Of a stretch of DNA of 64,000 nucleotides, positions 54,801-64,000 are shown one piece after another; position 1 is the first letter of the stretch, and every line of letters starts with the position of its first letter. The position numbers were made by a program, and so were the translations under genes. Under the pieces are notes generated by a model, which did not search any database, had not been told where the DNA came from, and saw only the letters and a program-made list of their open reading frames with translations. Location: contig JBANAY010000003.1 in NCBI GenBank assembly GCA_037952775.1, forward strand, positions 6,138,001 to 6,202,000, written 5' to 3'. The stretch is from Clonostachys chloroleuca (taxonomy: Eukaryota > Ascomycota > Sordariomycetes > Hypocreales > Bionectriaceae).

Positions 54801-57800
54801 TGCCTAGAGCTTTCTTCCTTAAGACGGTTCAGCTCCTCCTCCAGAATGGCCTTCTCATCCTGGAATCGGCGGGTGACCTCTCCCTGGGAGTCTCGCAAGG
54901 ATGAGAGCTCCGTGTTGGTCTGGGATAGTTCAGACGAAACGTCATCGATACGTTGCTGTAATTCCTTGATTTTAGCGTTCTTCTCCTCCACAATAGCTTC
55001 CATTTCTTGCTGGTATTGTTCTTGTGAAGAACGGAGATCTTCCAAAGCCTCCTCGTTGCTCTGGCTGAGCTCTCTGTATTGCTCTGCCTGAGCCTTTGCA
55101 TTGTCTAGGTAGGTCTTCGCCAAATCTAGCTCACGCTTGAGATCGGATACTTCGTTGTTCAGATCTTCAATCTCGGCAGCCGCATCCTGCTGCTGTTGGC
55201 TGTTTTCCGCTGTCGAACCTGGTCGAGGTGTGGGACGAGGTTGCAATCTCCCAACTCGCTCCTCCGCATTGCGTAGCTCGACCGTTAACTCATTCACCCG
55301 AGCTTGGAGATGGTCGCGGCTGGTCTTAGTGGCCACATGCTCCTCGCGAAGCTGGCTCAGGCTTGCCATTAGCTCGTCAATACGCTTCTGGGCCTCCTTG
55401 CCCTCGTATTCTTTCCGCAATTGAACATTCTTCGTCTCCTCTGCCTCTTGCGTGAGCTTCTTGTGCGTGTCGGCCAGTTCTCGTTCCAAAGTTTCCACTC
55501 GAGCTTGAGCTTTACGGCGAGCCTCAGATTCGGCTAAGGTGCGCTCATTCTCGAGAGATTGCTGCGTGGAGATGATATTGTTAAGACGATTTTTCTCCTC
55601 AATCAATGTCTCGTTGTCCTTAGTCAACCTTTCGTGGATGTCGCTCCAAAGCTTCTTCTCTGCCTTGAGATTGGCTGCCTCGTTCCGCATGCTATCGAGG
55701 AGACCCTTGGCCTCGACGAGCTCCTCGGCAACCTGCTGAGTACGAATATCTTGCTTCGCAGCTGCCTCGGACAGGATTTGGCTGCGCTTCTGCAACTCGA
55801 CATTTTGAGTCTGCAGGGCGGCATAGTTGCTCTGCAGCATCTCTCTCCGCTCCGACTCAAGCTTGACCTCGCCTTGCAGCTTAATCTTGTCGGTCTGAAG
55901 CGAGTTCTTCTCCGACGTCAAATTATCTACTTTAGTGCGGAAGTCGGTGCGCACCCCTTCTTGTGCGCTCCTGTAGCCGTCGAATTCGGACTGGAGTTTT
56001 CGAAGAGCCTCGTTCAAGGCCTCGACTTGCTCACCCGGCTCGATGGTGGAAAGCGGCAAGCGCTGGCTGTCGCTGAAGGAAGCTCGAAGCATAGAAGAGT
56101 CGTCTGCTACAGCTCCCCTCTGTTGAAGAATACGGCGGAACATGTCACGCTCTCTCTTGCAGCTCTCTATGACTGCTCTCATTGAGTTTGTTTCATCCGC
56201 CATGTGAGAAAGCTCTTGTTCCAGGCGCTGGACCTTGTCGTGATCCTCCTTGGCCTGGCGCTTTGCCGCGATAGCTTCGTCGCTGTCCATCTGTTCGGCC
56301 AATTGTCGAATGGTGGCGGCATTCTCTTCATTCTTTTGCTGTAGAGATTGAATGTCTTTGAAGACGACCAGTCGTTGGGTAATGAATTGGTGTGTGTCGG
56401 ACATATCGGACAGGGCTTCTTCTGTGATCTCACCCCTGGACAGCTGCTGTAGGCGAATCTTTTCCTCCTCAGAGAGCTGATCCATGCCCTTCTCCATTGC
56501 GTAGATGTTGAAGACAAGCATCTGGATCTGAGTACCCAGATCTCGTACCTGCATGCGCAGGATTTTAGCTTCAGACTGGGCAGTCTGCAAAGCATTCTCA
56601 GCCTTTCTAGCCGCCTTCTTAGCATTATCACGATCCTCAAAGCTTTTCTGAGAGAGTTCCGACATTCGTGTAATTTCGGTTCGCAACGTCTCGTTTTCGG
56701 ACTGTAGCTCCTGGAATTCGGGACCTTTGGCCTCGAGCGCGGCCATCATATCGTCAATGTCCTCGCGCAGCTTATTGTTCTTGCGCCTTTCCTTGGCCAG
56801 CTCATCCTTCAATTGGGAGACTTGACCGATGGCCTGGGTGGCAGTCAGGGCAGACTTGCTGCGGATGGACCCAGGTGTGGCAAAGGGGGACGAAGGACGG
56901 CCAAGGGCCGCGCCGTTTGGTCGAGGGGTTTGTGGTCGCGAAGAGGGCAAGGCAAACTCAGGTCGGGTCTGAAGCTGCTCAATCTGTGCCTCGAGTTGGG
57001 AGATCTTTTCCTCGAGCTCGGTATTAGCTTGTCGCTCCTGTTCGAGTTCGAGTCGTAGTCGGTGAATCTCGTTCTCGTAGTTGTCTTTCAGCCGTTCCTT
57101 CTCGCTCTCTAGTTCGCTCACTCTCTGCTGATGCTTCTTGCTGAGCTGGTCAGACATGTCAACAAGCCGCCGTTGATCCCCGAGTTCATGCTTGTAGCTC
57201 TCAACAGTGGTCGCGAAGGCGGCCTCCTGCTTCTGGAGTTTCACAAGTGCTTCGTCAGCCTTTGCTTGCATGGTGCTCAATCGGTCACGCAGTTGCTGCT
57301 CTCCGCGCTTGAGGGAATCGATATCGGCTTTGGCGTCCTCATTTTGTCGCTGAAGTTCGGCAATCCGTGCTCCTTTTTCCTTTCTATACTTGAGACCCTC
57401 CTCGCTCTTCGTCTTGAGCTCGGACTCAAGCCATTCGGAGTTCCTGCAGGCGAGAGTAAGCTGCTGCTGAAGCGACTCCTCACGGTATTTCGCGCTGCTC
57501 AGTTGCCCCTTGGCATTCTGCTCAGCTTGCTGCAAAGAAGTGATTTCACGCGACAGTTCCGAGTTCTTTTGATGTTGCTTGGTCAGCTCCTCGGACAAAG
57601 CCTGGTCACGCTTGTTATTCGACTCGATGATGCTAAGACTCGTTCGGTTTGATGACTGTAGCGTCTCAATCTTGTCGTTTAGCGCCTTGAGCTCCGCTTC
57701 GTGCCCGGTTCCCTTGGTCTTGAGGGATTGCAACTCGTTCTCGAGAGAAAGTCGGGTTGTTTCTACTCGCAAAAATTGGGTCAGTTAGAAAGGATCTGCG

Positions 57801-58133
57801 ATCAATAGTATGGGATGAGGATCGGGGCGGTAGTAACTTACCTTCCTCCTTGAGCTTCTGGCGAGCTTCCTCCAAATCTTTAAGTGCCTTTTCAGTCGAT
57901 TCTCGCGATGCTTGGTATCGGGACTCGGCGCTTCGCACCGCGTTTTCGAGCTCAATGTCAATCTGAAGCTTGGTGGCATACAACTCGTCAAATTCATGCG
58001 CCTTGGTCGCAACCGCCTGCAGTAGTGCTGTTACAAGGTCAAGAGTCGGCTCGGTGGCGAGACTCTGTACAACAGGCTCGTCGAGGCCAAGGTGGCCTGC
58101 GATGTAGCCAACGTCCACGTCGGCAGCAGCCAT
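51854..58133 (-). CDS. mlp1: Nuclear basket nucleoporin, Mlp1/TPR family, 2066 aa
   Basis: Filamentous protein of the nuclear-pore basket that takes part in mRNA quality control and export. Exon 1 is 58133-57842, exon 2 a single 5.9 kb block 57762-51854, with a 79 bp intron; total 2067 codons with stop. Nearly all of residues 40-1620 is heptad coiled coil rich in Glu, Gln, Leu, Lys and Arg. The conserved TPR/MLP1-MLP2-like domain lies around the middle (SQLREEHVATKTSRDHLQAR and neighbours). A Ser/Pro break near residue 400 (LPSSRPQTPRPNG) interrupts the coil. The C-terminal 300 residues are low-complexity Pro/Ala/Gln, then an RGG box (GGRGGRGGARGGRGG) and a bipartite-like basic signal (KRPRGDSEAGGGAKRPRG). 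The length is typical of the family. The splice acceptor is a GAGTAG tandem, so isoforms differing by one Val are possible. Confidence 0.92.
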
Positions 58134-59168
58134 CCTGAGCAAGCTCAACTAGTCTAGAATCTCGTCATCACTCGGCTCGGCCAGGGGAAAACAAGGCGAT
58201 GCGAAGGAGGTGTGCAGCCTAAAAGAAAAGCGAGATGCTCGAAATTCAAATTGCTGGGCGCCCTGGGTGGTGATGTGAAGGAATGAAGGTTGGGCTGAAA
58301 TTGAAGGTGGAGGATGGAAATGAAGAAAGCGAGAAGAAGTGACTTTGGATAAAGCTGCTTCGCGCCTGCCAAACACCAAACAATGCAAGCCTTGGGGTGA
58401 TTTGGTTGGTCGTGCCTGCCAAAGAGCACAGGCCAACCGTGCACAGACCACCTGGGCGCGCACAATTCGGTGCACAAAGCGTGCACGGACCGTGTCCATA
58501 CGTTGGTTCAAATTATGATCGCTGCACAATTGAACACGCAGGTACCGGAACCTGAGTCATCTCGCAAAAGCCACTGCGCTTACCCTATACTATCGATCTC
58601 AGAATGAAGCGTCTTTGTGTCATCCATAGATGCCTGTTAGTGTATGTTACGACTTGATGTCGCTTTGATCTGGGATGTTTCCTTTCTACTGTATTATATT
58701 TGTCATTTTACTTCTTACATTTGAGAATATCCGGGACGCCAGGTAGACCTTGTTTTCAGAAGCAGAGCTTAGGGCGGTGTCACCAAACACAAAGCCTCGA
58801 TCTTCCATCATAGCTATGACAAGCGGGACTATTGCTCATTTCATATAGTAAAACATCACATCATTTAGTGCTCTACCTCATCTACCCGGCATCGCATTGT
58901 TCAGGTAAAAATCTACCCAACAGTCACCCATCAGGCCAAATGTCGGGTACCTACGGCAGCCCTGTCGCTGATCTAATGGGGAGTTCCGACACCGCATGGC
59001 GATTTTGGGTAATATGGTAATAATCACTGACCAGTAACGGCACTGGTGCTTTTAATATGCTGAGGGGGGATAAGAAAACTCATCACAAGGCGGCACCAAA
59101 TCGGACAATATACATTTTTTAAATTGATTCAATTTATACATGTGAATTTTTCATTGCCTCGCTCATCG
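58134..59168. other. Intergenic, 1.0 kb
   Basis: Promoter of the nucleoporin gene at the left, 3' flank of the next minus-strand gene at the right. The leader next to the nucleoporin start is open in several frames, but I recognise no product. Confidence 0.45.
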
Positions 59169-61037
59169 TCATTGCCGTCGCGCAGGCTGGGCATCCATTT
59201 CATACGTTTCTACCGGCCCAGACTGCCAGCTCATGCCGGGCAGCTCCTGTACTGGCCTTCCATTACTGAACGGGGGAGGCTGGTATCCATTTACCGGGCT
59301 GGCTAGTTCCTGCGGGGCGCCGTAGGAGTAAACCGACACATTATCCCCAAGCTCAGACTTGTACTGGTGTTGCGGTGCCAACTCTGAGTAGTGCTGTTGT
59401 TGCTGCCCTCCTCCAAGTTCGGGGCGCGTCGTGACTACGGCTCCCGGCTTAGTGACGCCCATCGGGCCGTGAGTGTTGTCTCCACCTAACTCTGGCGTAC
59501 CATGATATTCGTAGATAGGTCGGTCGGGGGGTGAGGAACCCGGATTGTTATCCTTCTCCGCCTCCTTCTTGAGTTTCTTGCGACGGATGAACCAGCCCAA
59601 AGCGCCTATTGCACCAATAGCCACGACGGCCCCGAGCACTCCAGCCGCGATGATGGCAGTCTGCGAAACTTTCGAGCTACCCTGGGTTGATGACGAGTTA
59701 TTGTCGCTGCTCTTATTCCCAGAATTATCTCCACCTCCAACGCTGCCGGTGCTGGAGCTCGTTTGGGTTGGGTTCGATGAAGTTGGCCCGGTGCGAGATT
59801 CGACCGTAGGATATGACTCGGCGACGGATTGAGCAACGGTCGCGACGACCTTGCTCTCGGCTGCGCTGCAATAATACTCCAGGACGCTGAGAGCCGATGT
59901 AACATCTGCCGTGGCGGTGGAGCTGCAGAAGTACTTGACGGAGGAGGTTAAACTACTTGAGACCAAGCTCTTCATGCCTGATTTGATGCAGATACAAGAC
60001 GCCAAGGCTTGCGGGCCAGGTGCGCAAAGGGACATTGTTTGCTATTCAACCGTTAGCAATGCATAAACTCTTCAGAATATTCAGCCTAGACGTACATATT
60101 CGAAAGCGCTTCCAACTGCCGCCTGTGCGCAGCCTCTTAGAGACTGGAATTGAGGAAGAGCAGAGATGTAGTAGGTCACTGTTGTCTGTTAGCGTTGCCG
60201 CTGGTTTGTAGAATATTGGGGTGGCTCACTGTCTCCAGGCGGCCCTGAGGGAACTGCAAACGATGTCGTCCCGTTGTTCATGGCGCAATATTCGTGGTAG
60301 AAAGTCTGGGCGAAGCTGAGGTCCTCGGTGTTGGAGCAATAATACTTGATCGAGCTCACTAACGCGTTACTGACACTGGAAGTGACATGCGGTTTACTGC
60401 AAACGCATGGAGCATAGCGATCTGCATCTTTTGGACATTTTGACATCTATTCCCACCAGTTGTCAGACCTCCATCTTGAAACACCCGGATATAGCTTGCG
60501 GTATAAAGCCTACCTGTCCCATCACGGCGGCTGACAGACCCGACTGGGCGCAGGGTGCCATGTATTGCATCTCCGAAAGCTCGGTGATGTAGGCGTTGAC
60601 AATATTCGTGGTCGGCGAGGGGAACGTGATGGTGGAGTCGGGGTTGCAGAACTTCGTGTATACTTGCTTCGCACTGTTGATATCATCGGTCGCTGGGCCG
60701 CCGCAACTCGAGGTAAGGTCGGTTGTCATGGTGGCCAGGACCTTGTTGGATATGGCGGAGTTGGAGCAGACGCATGACTGGAGTTGAGTTGCCCCAGAGC
60801 AACTCGAGGCCGAGGACTCGCGGTTTACTGCCCATGATAAGGCGGAGGCAGCACAAGGAGCCTACGTGCGATGGTTAGATCAACAAGACTGGTGAACAAC
60901 GACTGGGGGTAATGTACTAGTTGGCTGAAGAGTCCAATATCCGTCACATCTACCACGTCCGCGGCCAATCCGAGAGGGAAGAAAGGCACGCAAAGCAGGA
61001 CCGACAGCCTACTTAAAGATACAAGGGACGGCAACAT
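59169..61037 (-). CDS. Single-pass membrane protein with three six-cysteine modules, 546 aa
   Basis: I join five exons, 61037-60918, 60861-60514, 60446-60230, 60178-60096 and 60041-59169; all four junctions close (547 codons with stop). It begins with a signal peptide (LSVLLCVPFFPLGLAADVVD). Three tandem modules of about 75 residues follow, each with the pattern C..C..CxC..C..C. Their starts are APCAASALSWAV, APCAQSGLSAAV and RGCAQAAVGSAF; their CxC parts are CVCSN, CVCSK and CICIK; each ends in a YxxFC/EYYC-type motif. After a Ser/Thr/Gly/Asn-rich stalk comes one transmembrane helix (AIIAAGVLGAVVAIGAIGAL), a basic stop-transfer RRKKLKKEAEK, and a 115-residue cytosolic tail rich in Pro, Gln and Tyr. 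The modules recall CFEM-like domains (eight Cys) but have six Cys. A surface sensor or adhesin is plausible; no function is known to me. Confidence 0.8.
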
Positions 61038-62623
61038 GGCGGACCAGACGTCGGTACGTCGAACGGACGAACACGGCGGTTCCAATACGAAGAGGATAGA
61101 GGCGCAAATCTTGCAGGAGACCTAGTCAAGAAGCGAGCTGGCCGAGAGAAGCGCGCACACATACCCTCTCCATCAACCTCCTACCCCGTCCAGCGTCCAA
61201 TTCAGCGCCGGCCTGACCCAGCGCGGCCATTGGAGAAGCAACGCCCATCCTCTATCGTTTTTCGACGCAAGTGGGGGCCATCCAGGCACGCGCTAGACAT
61301 GGCGTCTTGGCGAGGACATTATCGGCTCAAGTTATGCCCCTCAGCCGCAAATCACCCCTGACAGCTGAAAGAAAAGTGGCGGCGTGATGCATCGTGCCTG
61401 AGGTGCATCGCGTGGGGCAGGCAGCGGCGTTGGTAGGGAGGCGAGTGATATCTCCGATGAGGTCGATGATGCCGTTTTATCGATTCGTATCGAGATGGAG
61501 CGGCGAAAGGAAAGGTTTCGGATCAGCATCATGGAGATTCCTGGAGAATTGACCCCACATCCCTCCACGATCGCGTGGGTTTGGGTTCTGGAGATCACTA
61601 AGAATCAGCGACAGGGCTGACCAGTGCCAGTAAAACATCGAGAGAACCCTTGTCAGGGTCACATGACGAGCCCCAGTTCTTTCCTCTTGTCTAAAGCGTG
61701 CTCGAATCTCTGAAACAGGCCGACCCAGCACCAAAATATACTGTTGGCGCTAGCCCAGGATAGAGTTAATGATTTCGATTGATTCCAGGGCCATTCTAAA
61801 GAACGTACTCCAAGATATACACAAGAAGCTTGCTGCGTACCTGGGTAGGGATTGAGAAGGGCACAGGTATTGGTGGAGGCTGGAAGCTCTTCTGAATTTG
61901 CCTACCCTATACAAACATCAATCAAAGAAAGAAAACCAATGTAACATGCTATGGCAGTTTCAATTGAGAGCTGGTGATGGAAATAATAAAGTCTGTTTAA
62001 TTGTAGGTATACGCTTTTGTAAGTAATTAAAAGTAAATAAGTACACTAGAAAAGGGCACACTCTGTGAACTACCGAGGTAACCTAAGTACCTTGGAAGAA
62101 GTACCTACATAGCAATTTTAACCTCCTTTCAAAGGCCGGTGCTTTGTCAAGAATGCATCGAACCTGCAGAAATCTATCTTTGGCTACTTGACAGCGAAAT
62201 CGGCTGCAACAGGACAAAAGGAGAAGAGAAAAGAGAAAACAAATTAACCCCAAATGTATAGCCCAGGGCGTAAGGTCGGTGTTGCTGGATGAAGTGAGTC
62301 TTCCCTGCTTGGGTGTATGCAGATTTGCAGGTCTCATGAGCTGGTCACTTGATGTGCACCCACTGAGTTATGGGTTATGAGCCGTCAAAGAGTACATTAG
62401 CTCGTTCCTCCTGTAGCTCTGTGCATCATGGCCCACCGTTCACAATCATACGAAGTGTGTGGATGGATGCGCATCGCCGGCTTCGGCCCAGCAGTGGCCG
62501 AGGAAGACCACGACTTCTCCCCCGCAGCCCACCTATAACGGCCGAAACAGTCTGCAATTTGTCCCTTTGCAGCGGTATCAACCAACCTGGTACTTTACCA
62601 CAAGGCGTTATTCCGCTGAAGCC
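61038..62623. other. Divergent promoter region, 1.6 kb
   Basis: Between the cysteine-module protein gene (-) and a dehydrogenase gene (+). No gene. Around 61.7-62.1 kb it is AT-rich, with short A/T stretches. Confidence 0.45.
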
Positions 62624-63697
62624 ATGGCGCCTGTATCGTTTTCTGTCTCCGGAAAGACAGCCATAATCACTGGAGCTGGCTCAGGTACGACACCTCTACA
62701 GTACTCTGTCGGGGCAACTGTGGCCGAGCGGCTGCTGGCCATCTACGTCTACGTTGTGTATTGACTACTATCACCAGGGATCAACTTCTCATTTGCCAAG
62801 TTGCTTCTCTCCCGCGGATGCAATGTCACAATCGCCGACCTCAGCCTACGACCCGAGGCAGACGCCCTCATCGCCGAGTACAATGGTACCGACTCCAGAA
62901 AGCCCCGTGCCATCTTCGTCAAGACGGACGTGACCAAGTGGCCCGACCTCCATCGCATGTTCGACGAGACAGTGGCGGCATTCGGATCCTTCGACATCGT
63001 CTGCCCAGGCGCCGGCGTCTACGAGCCGCACTGGTCCAACTTCTGGCACCCCCCAGGCTCAGCCGAGAGCAAGGACCCGGTCGAGGGCAACCACTACTCG
63101 CTGCTCGACATCAACCTGACGCACCCGATCCGAGCGACGCAGATCGCGCTCTCGTACTGGCTGTTCCCTGAAAAGGCACCGCGCGTACAGGCACACACGG
63201 CCAAGGCGTCTCCCCAGAACCCCAAGCGGGTGGTCCACATCTCGTCCGTCGCAGGGCAGCTCCCCGTCTTTCGCGCTCCGCTCTACGGAGCCTCCAAGTT
63301 CGCCGTGTCGGGCTTCGTGCGGTGTCTGGCGTCGCTGGACGATGCGTACGGGGTGCGTGTCAACGCCGTGGCGCCTGGTATCGTCAAGACCCCGCTGTGG
63401 ACGGAGCATCCAGAGAAGCTCGTCAACCTGGACCAGAAGAACGACGGCTGGGTGACGCCCGAGGAGGTGGCCGAGGCCATGCTGGCGTGTGTGGAGCAGG
63501 ATGAGAATGTCGGAGGCACAATCTTGGAAGTTGGCAAGGAGCATACCAGGCGGGTGGCTGCTCTCAACGATCCTGGGCCGAATCTCACTCAGGGCTATGG
63601 CATCTGGGCCGGCAATGGTTCTGAAGGTGATGACATGGTATGGGACTGGTTGAAGAGCGGCGACGTCTGGGGGTTTAAGGGTCGAAGCAAGCTGTAG
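62624..63697 (+). CDS. Short-chain dehydrogenase, 15-PGDH-like, 326 aa
   Basis: NAD-dependent oxidoreductase. Exons are 62624-62684 and 62778-63697 (93 bp intron); frame closes at 327 codons with stop. The intron falls inside the cofactor motif, which after splicing reads KTAIITGAGSGGINFSFAKL. The acidic Asp ending strand 2 (NVTIADLSL) suggests NAD. The strand-4 motif is CPGAGVYEP where NNAG is usual. The catalytic Ser is in RVVHISSVAGQ and Tyr-Lys in LYGASKFAVSGF, followed by NAVAPGIVKTPLW. The C-terminal extension of about 60 residues (to DVWGFKGRSKL) is longer than in most classical members and is typical of fungal 15-hydroxyprostaglandin dehydrogenase-like proteins. The substrate is unknown. 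Confidence 0.85.
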
Positions 63698-64000
63698 TCG
63701 GTAGATATCGCAATGGAGACCGGTCAATAGAGTTGTGTTTGTTTCCTCTAGAATCGTAGCTCTGGCCATATGCAGCTCCCAAAGTTTTTATCGGTGTCTT
63801 ATCGATATCGCTGACTGATAAGCAGGCCCAAGTGGTGATAGGAAAATACATAGACACTACCAATGTGTTTCCATATCTCAACTTCCGATACGGGCATAAT
63901 TTTGAGACTTCAATTGCCAATAGATTATCAGCGGTGATTATTCTTGTTGGAAATCAGGGTGAATCATTATTTCAGATGATTACTACTACCATCAATCTCA
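63698..64000. other. 3' flank at window end
   Basis: 303 bp after the dehydrogenase stop codon, AT-rich; no gene start seen before the window ends. Confidence 0.4.

Noticed and set aside
52118..57652. Many plus-strand ORFs up to about 208 codons opposite the Mlp1 gene, rich in Leu
   Set aside because: They are antisense shadows of CAG/GAG-rich coiled-coil codons, which read as Leu-rich ORFs.

Overview
The window is nuclear DNA of a filamentous ascomycete fungus, most likely a Sordariomycete and perhaps Hypocreales. The grounds are short introns (about 50-100 bp, GT..AG, often with a CTRAY-like branch site), two Zn2Cys6 regulators, a SesB-NACHT NOD-like receptor, a fungal rhodopsin-domain membrane protein, an NmrA-like reductase, a GH43 enzyme, a secreted class 3 lipase and an Mlp1/TPR nucleoporin. 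I saw no prokaryotic features, tRNA or rRNA genes, CRISPR arrays or intact transposons. Most genes are spliced. I joined exons by hand from splice signals, reading-frame closure and family motifs.

Layout. 0-8.5 kb: a Zn2Cys6 regulator at the left edge (+), an Old Yellow Enzyme-type oxidoreductase (-, frame-disrupted) and a Yap-like bZIP regulator (-). 8.5-16 kb: 7.5 kb without a recognisable gene, upstream of the bZIP gene. 16-26 kb: a PaxM-type FAD monooxygenase (+), an orphan 190-residue ORF (-), an NmrA-like reductase (+, frame-disrupted) and a SesB-NACHT receptor (-). 26.5-32.7 kb: a CHY zinc-finger protein of Hot13 type (+), a very histidine-rich protein with one C-terminal membrane segment (+, visible only after splicing), two secreted hydrolases, GH43 and lipase (+), and a DenD-like NAD-dependent epimerase (-). 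33-42.7 kb: an RWD/DUF1115 protein (-), a divergent Zn2Cys6 regulator/MFS exporter pair, and an arrestin-like protein (-). 42.6-51.5 kb: a mitochondrial-type membrane P-loop ATPase (+), a seven-helix rhodopsin-domain protein (+), a short-chain dehydrogenase (-) and a HAD hydrolase (-). 51.8-64 kb: the 2066-residue Mlp1/TPR nucleoporin (-), a membrane protein with three copies of a six-cysteine ectodomain module (-), and a second short-chain dehydrogenase (+).

How the genes relate. This is mostly a housekeeping and accessory mosaic, not one gene cluster. The clearest unit is the divergent regulator/exporter pair at 35-39.7 kb, whose shared promoter carries three CGGAG direct repeats and a CCGCGG palindrome. 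The GH43 and lipase genes are neighbouring secreted hydrolases. The CHY zinc-finger gene and the histidine-rich gene are adjacent and could share a role in metal handling, but this is speculation.

Three reading-frame breaks, two in the OYE gene and one in the NmrA gene, lie in C/G runs, and each is repaired by one extra base. This looks more like under-called homopolymers in the assembly than true gene decay. The most novel-looking items are the histidine-rich tail-anchored protein, the triplicated cysteine-module membrane protein, and the NACHT receptor without an evident repeat domain.
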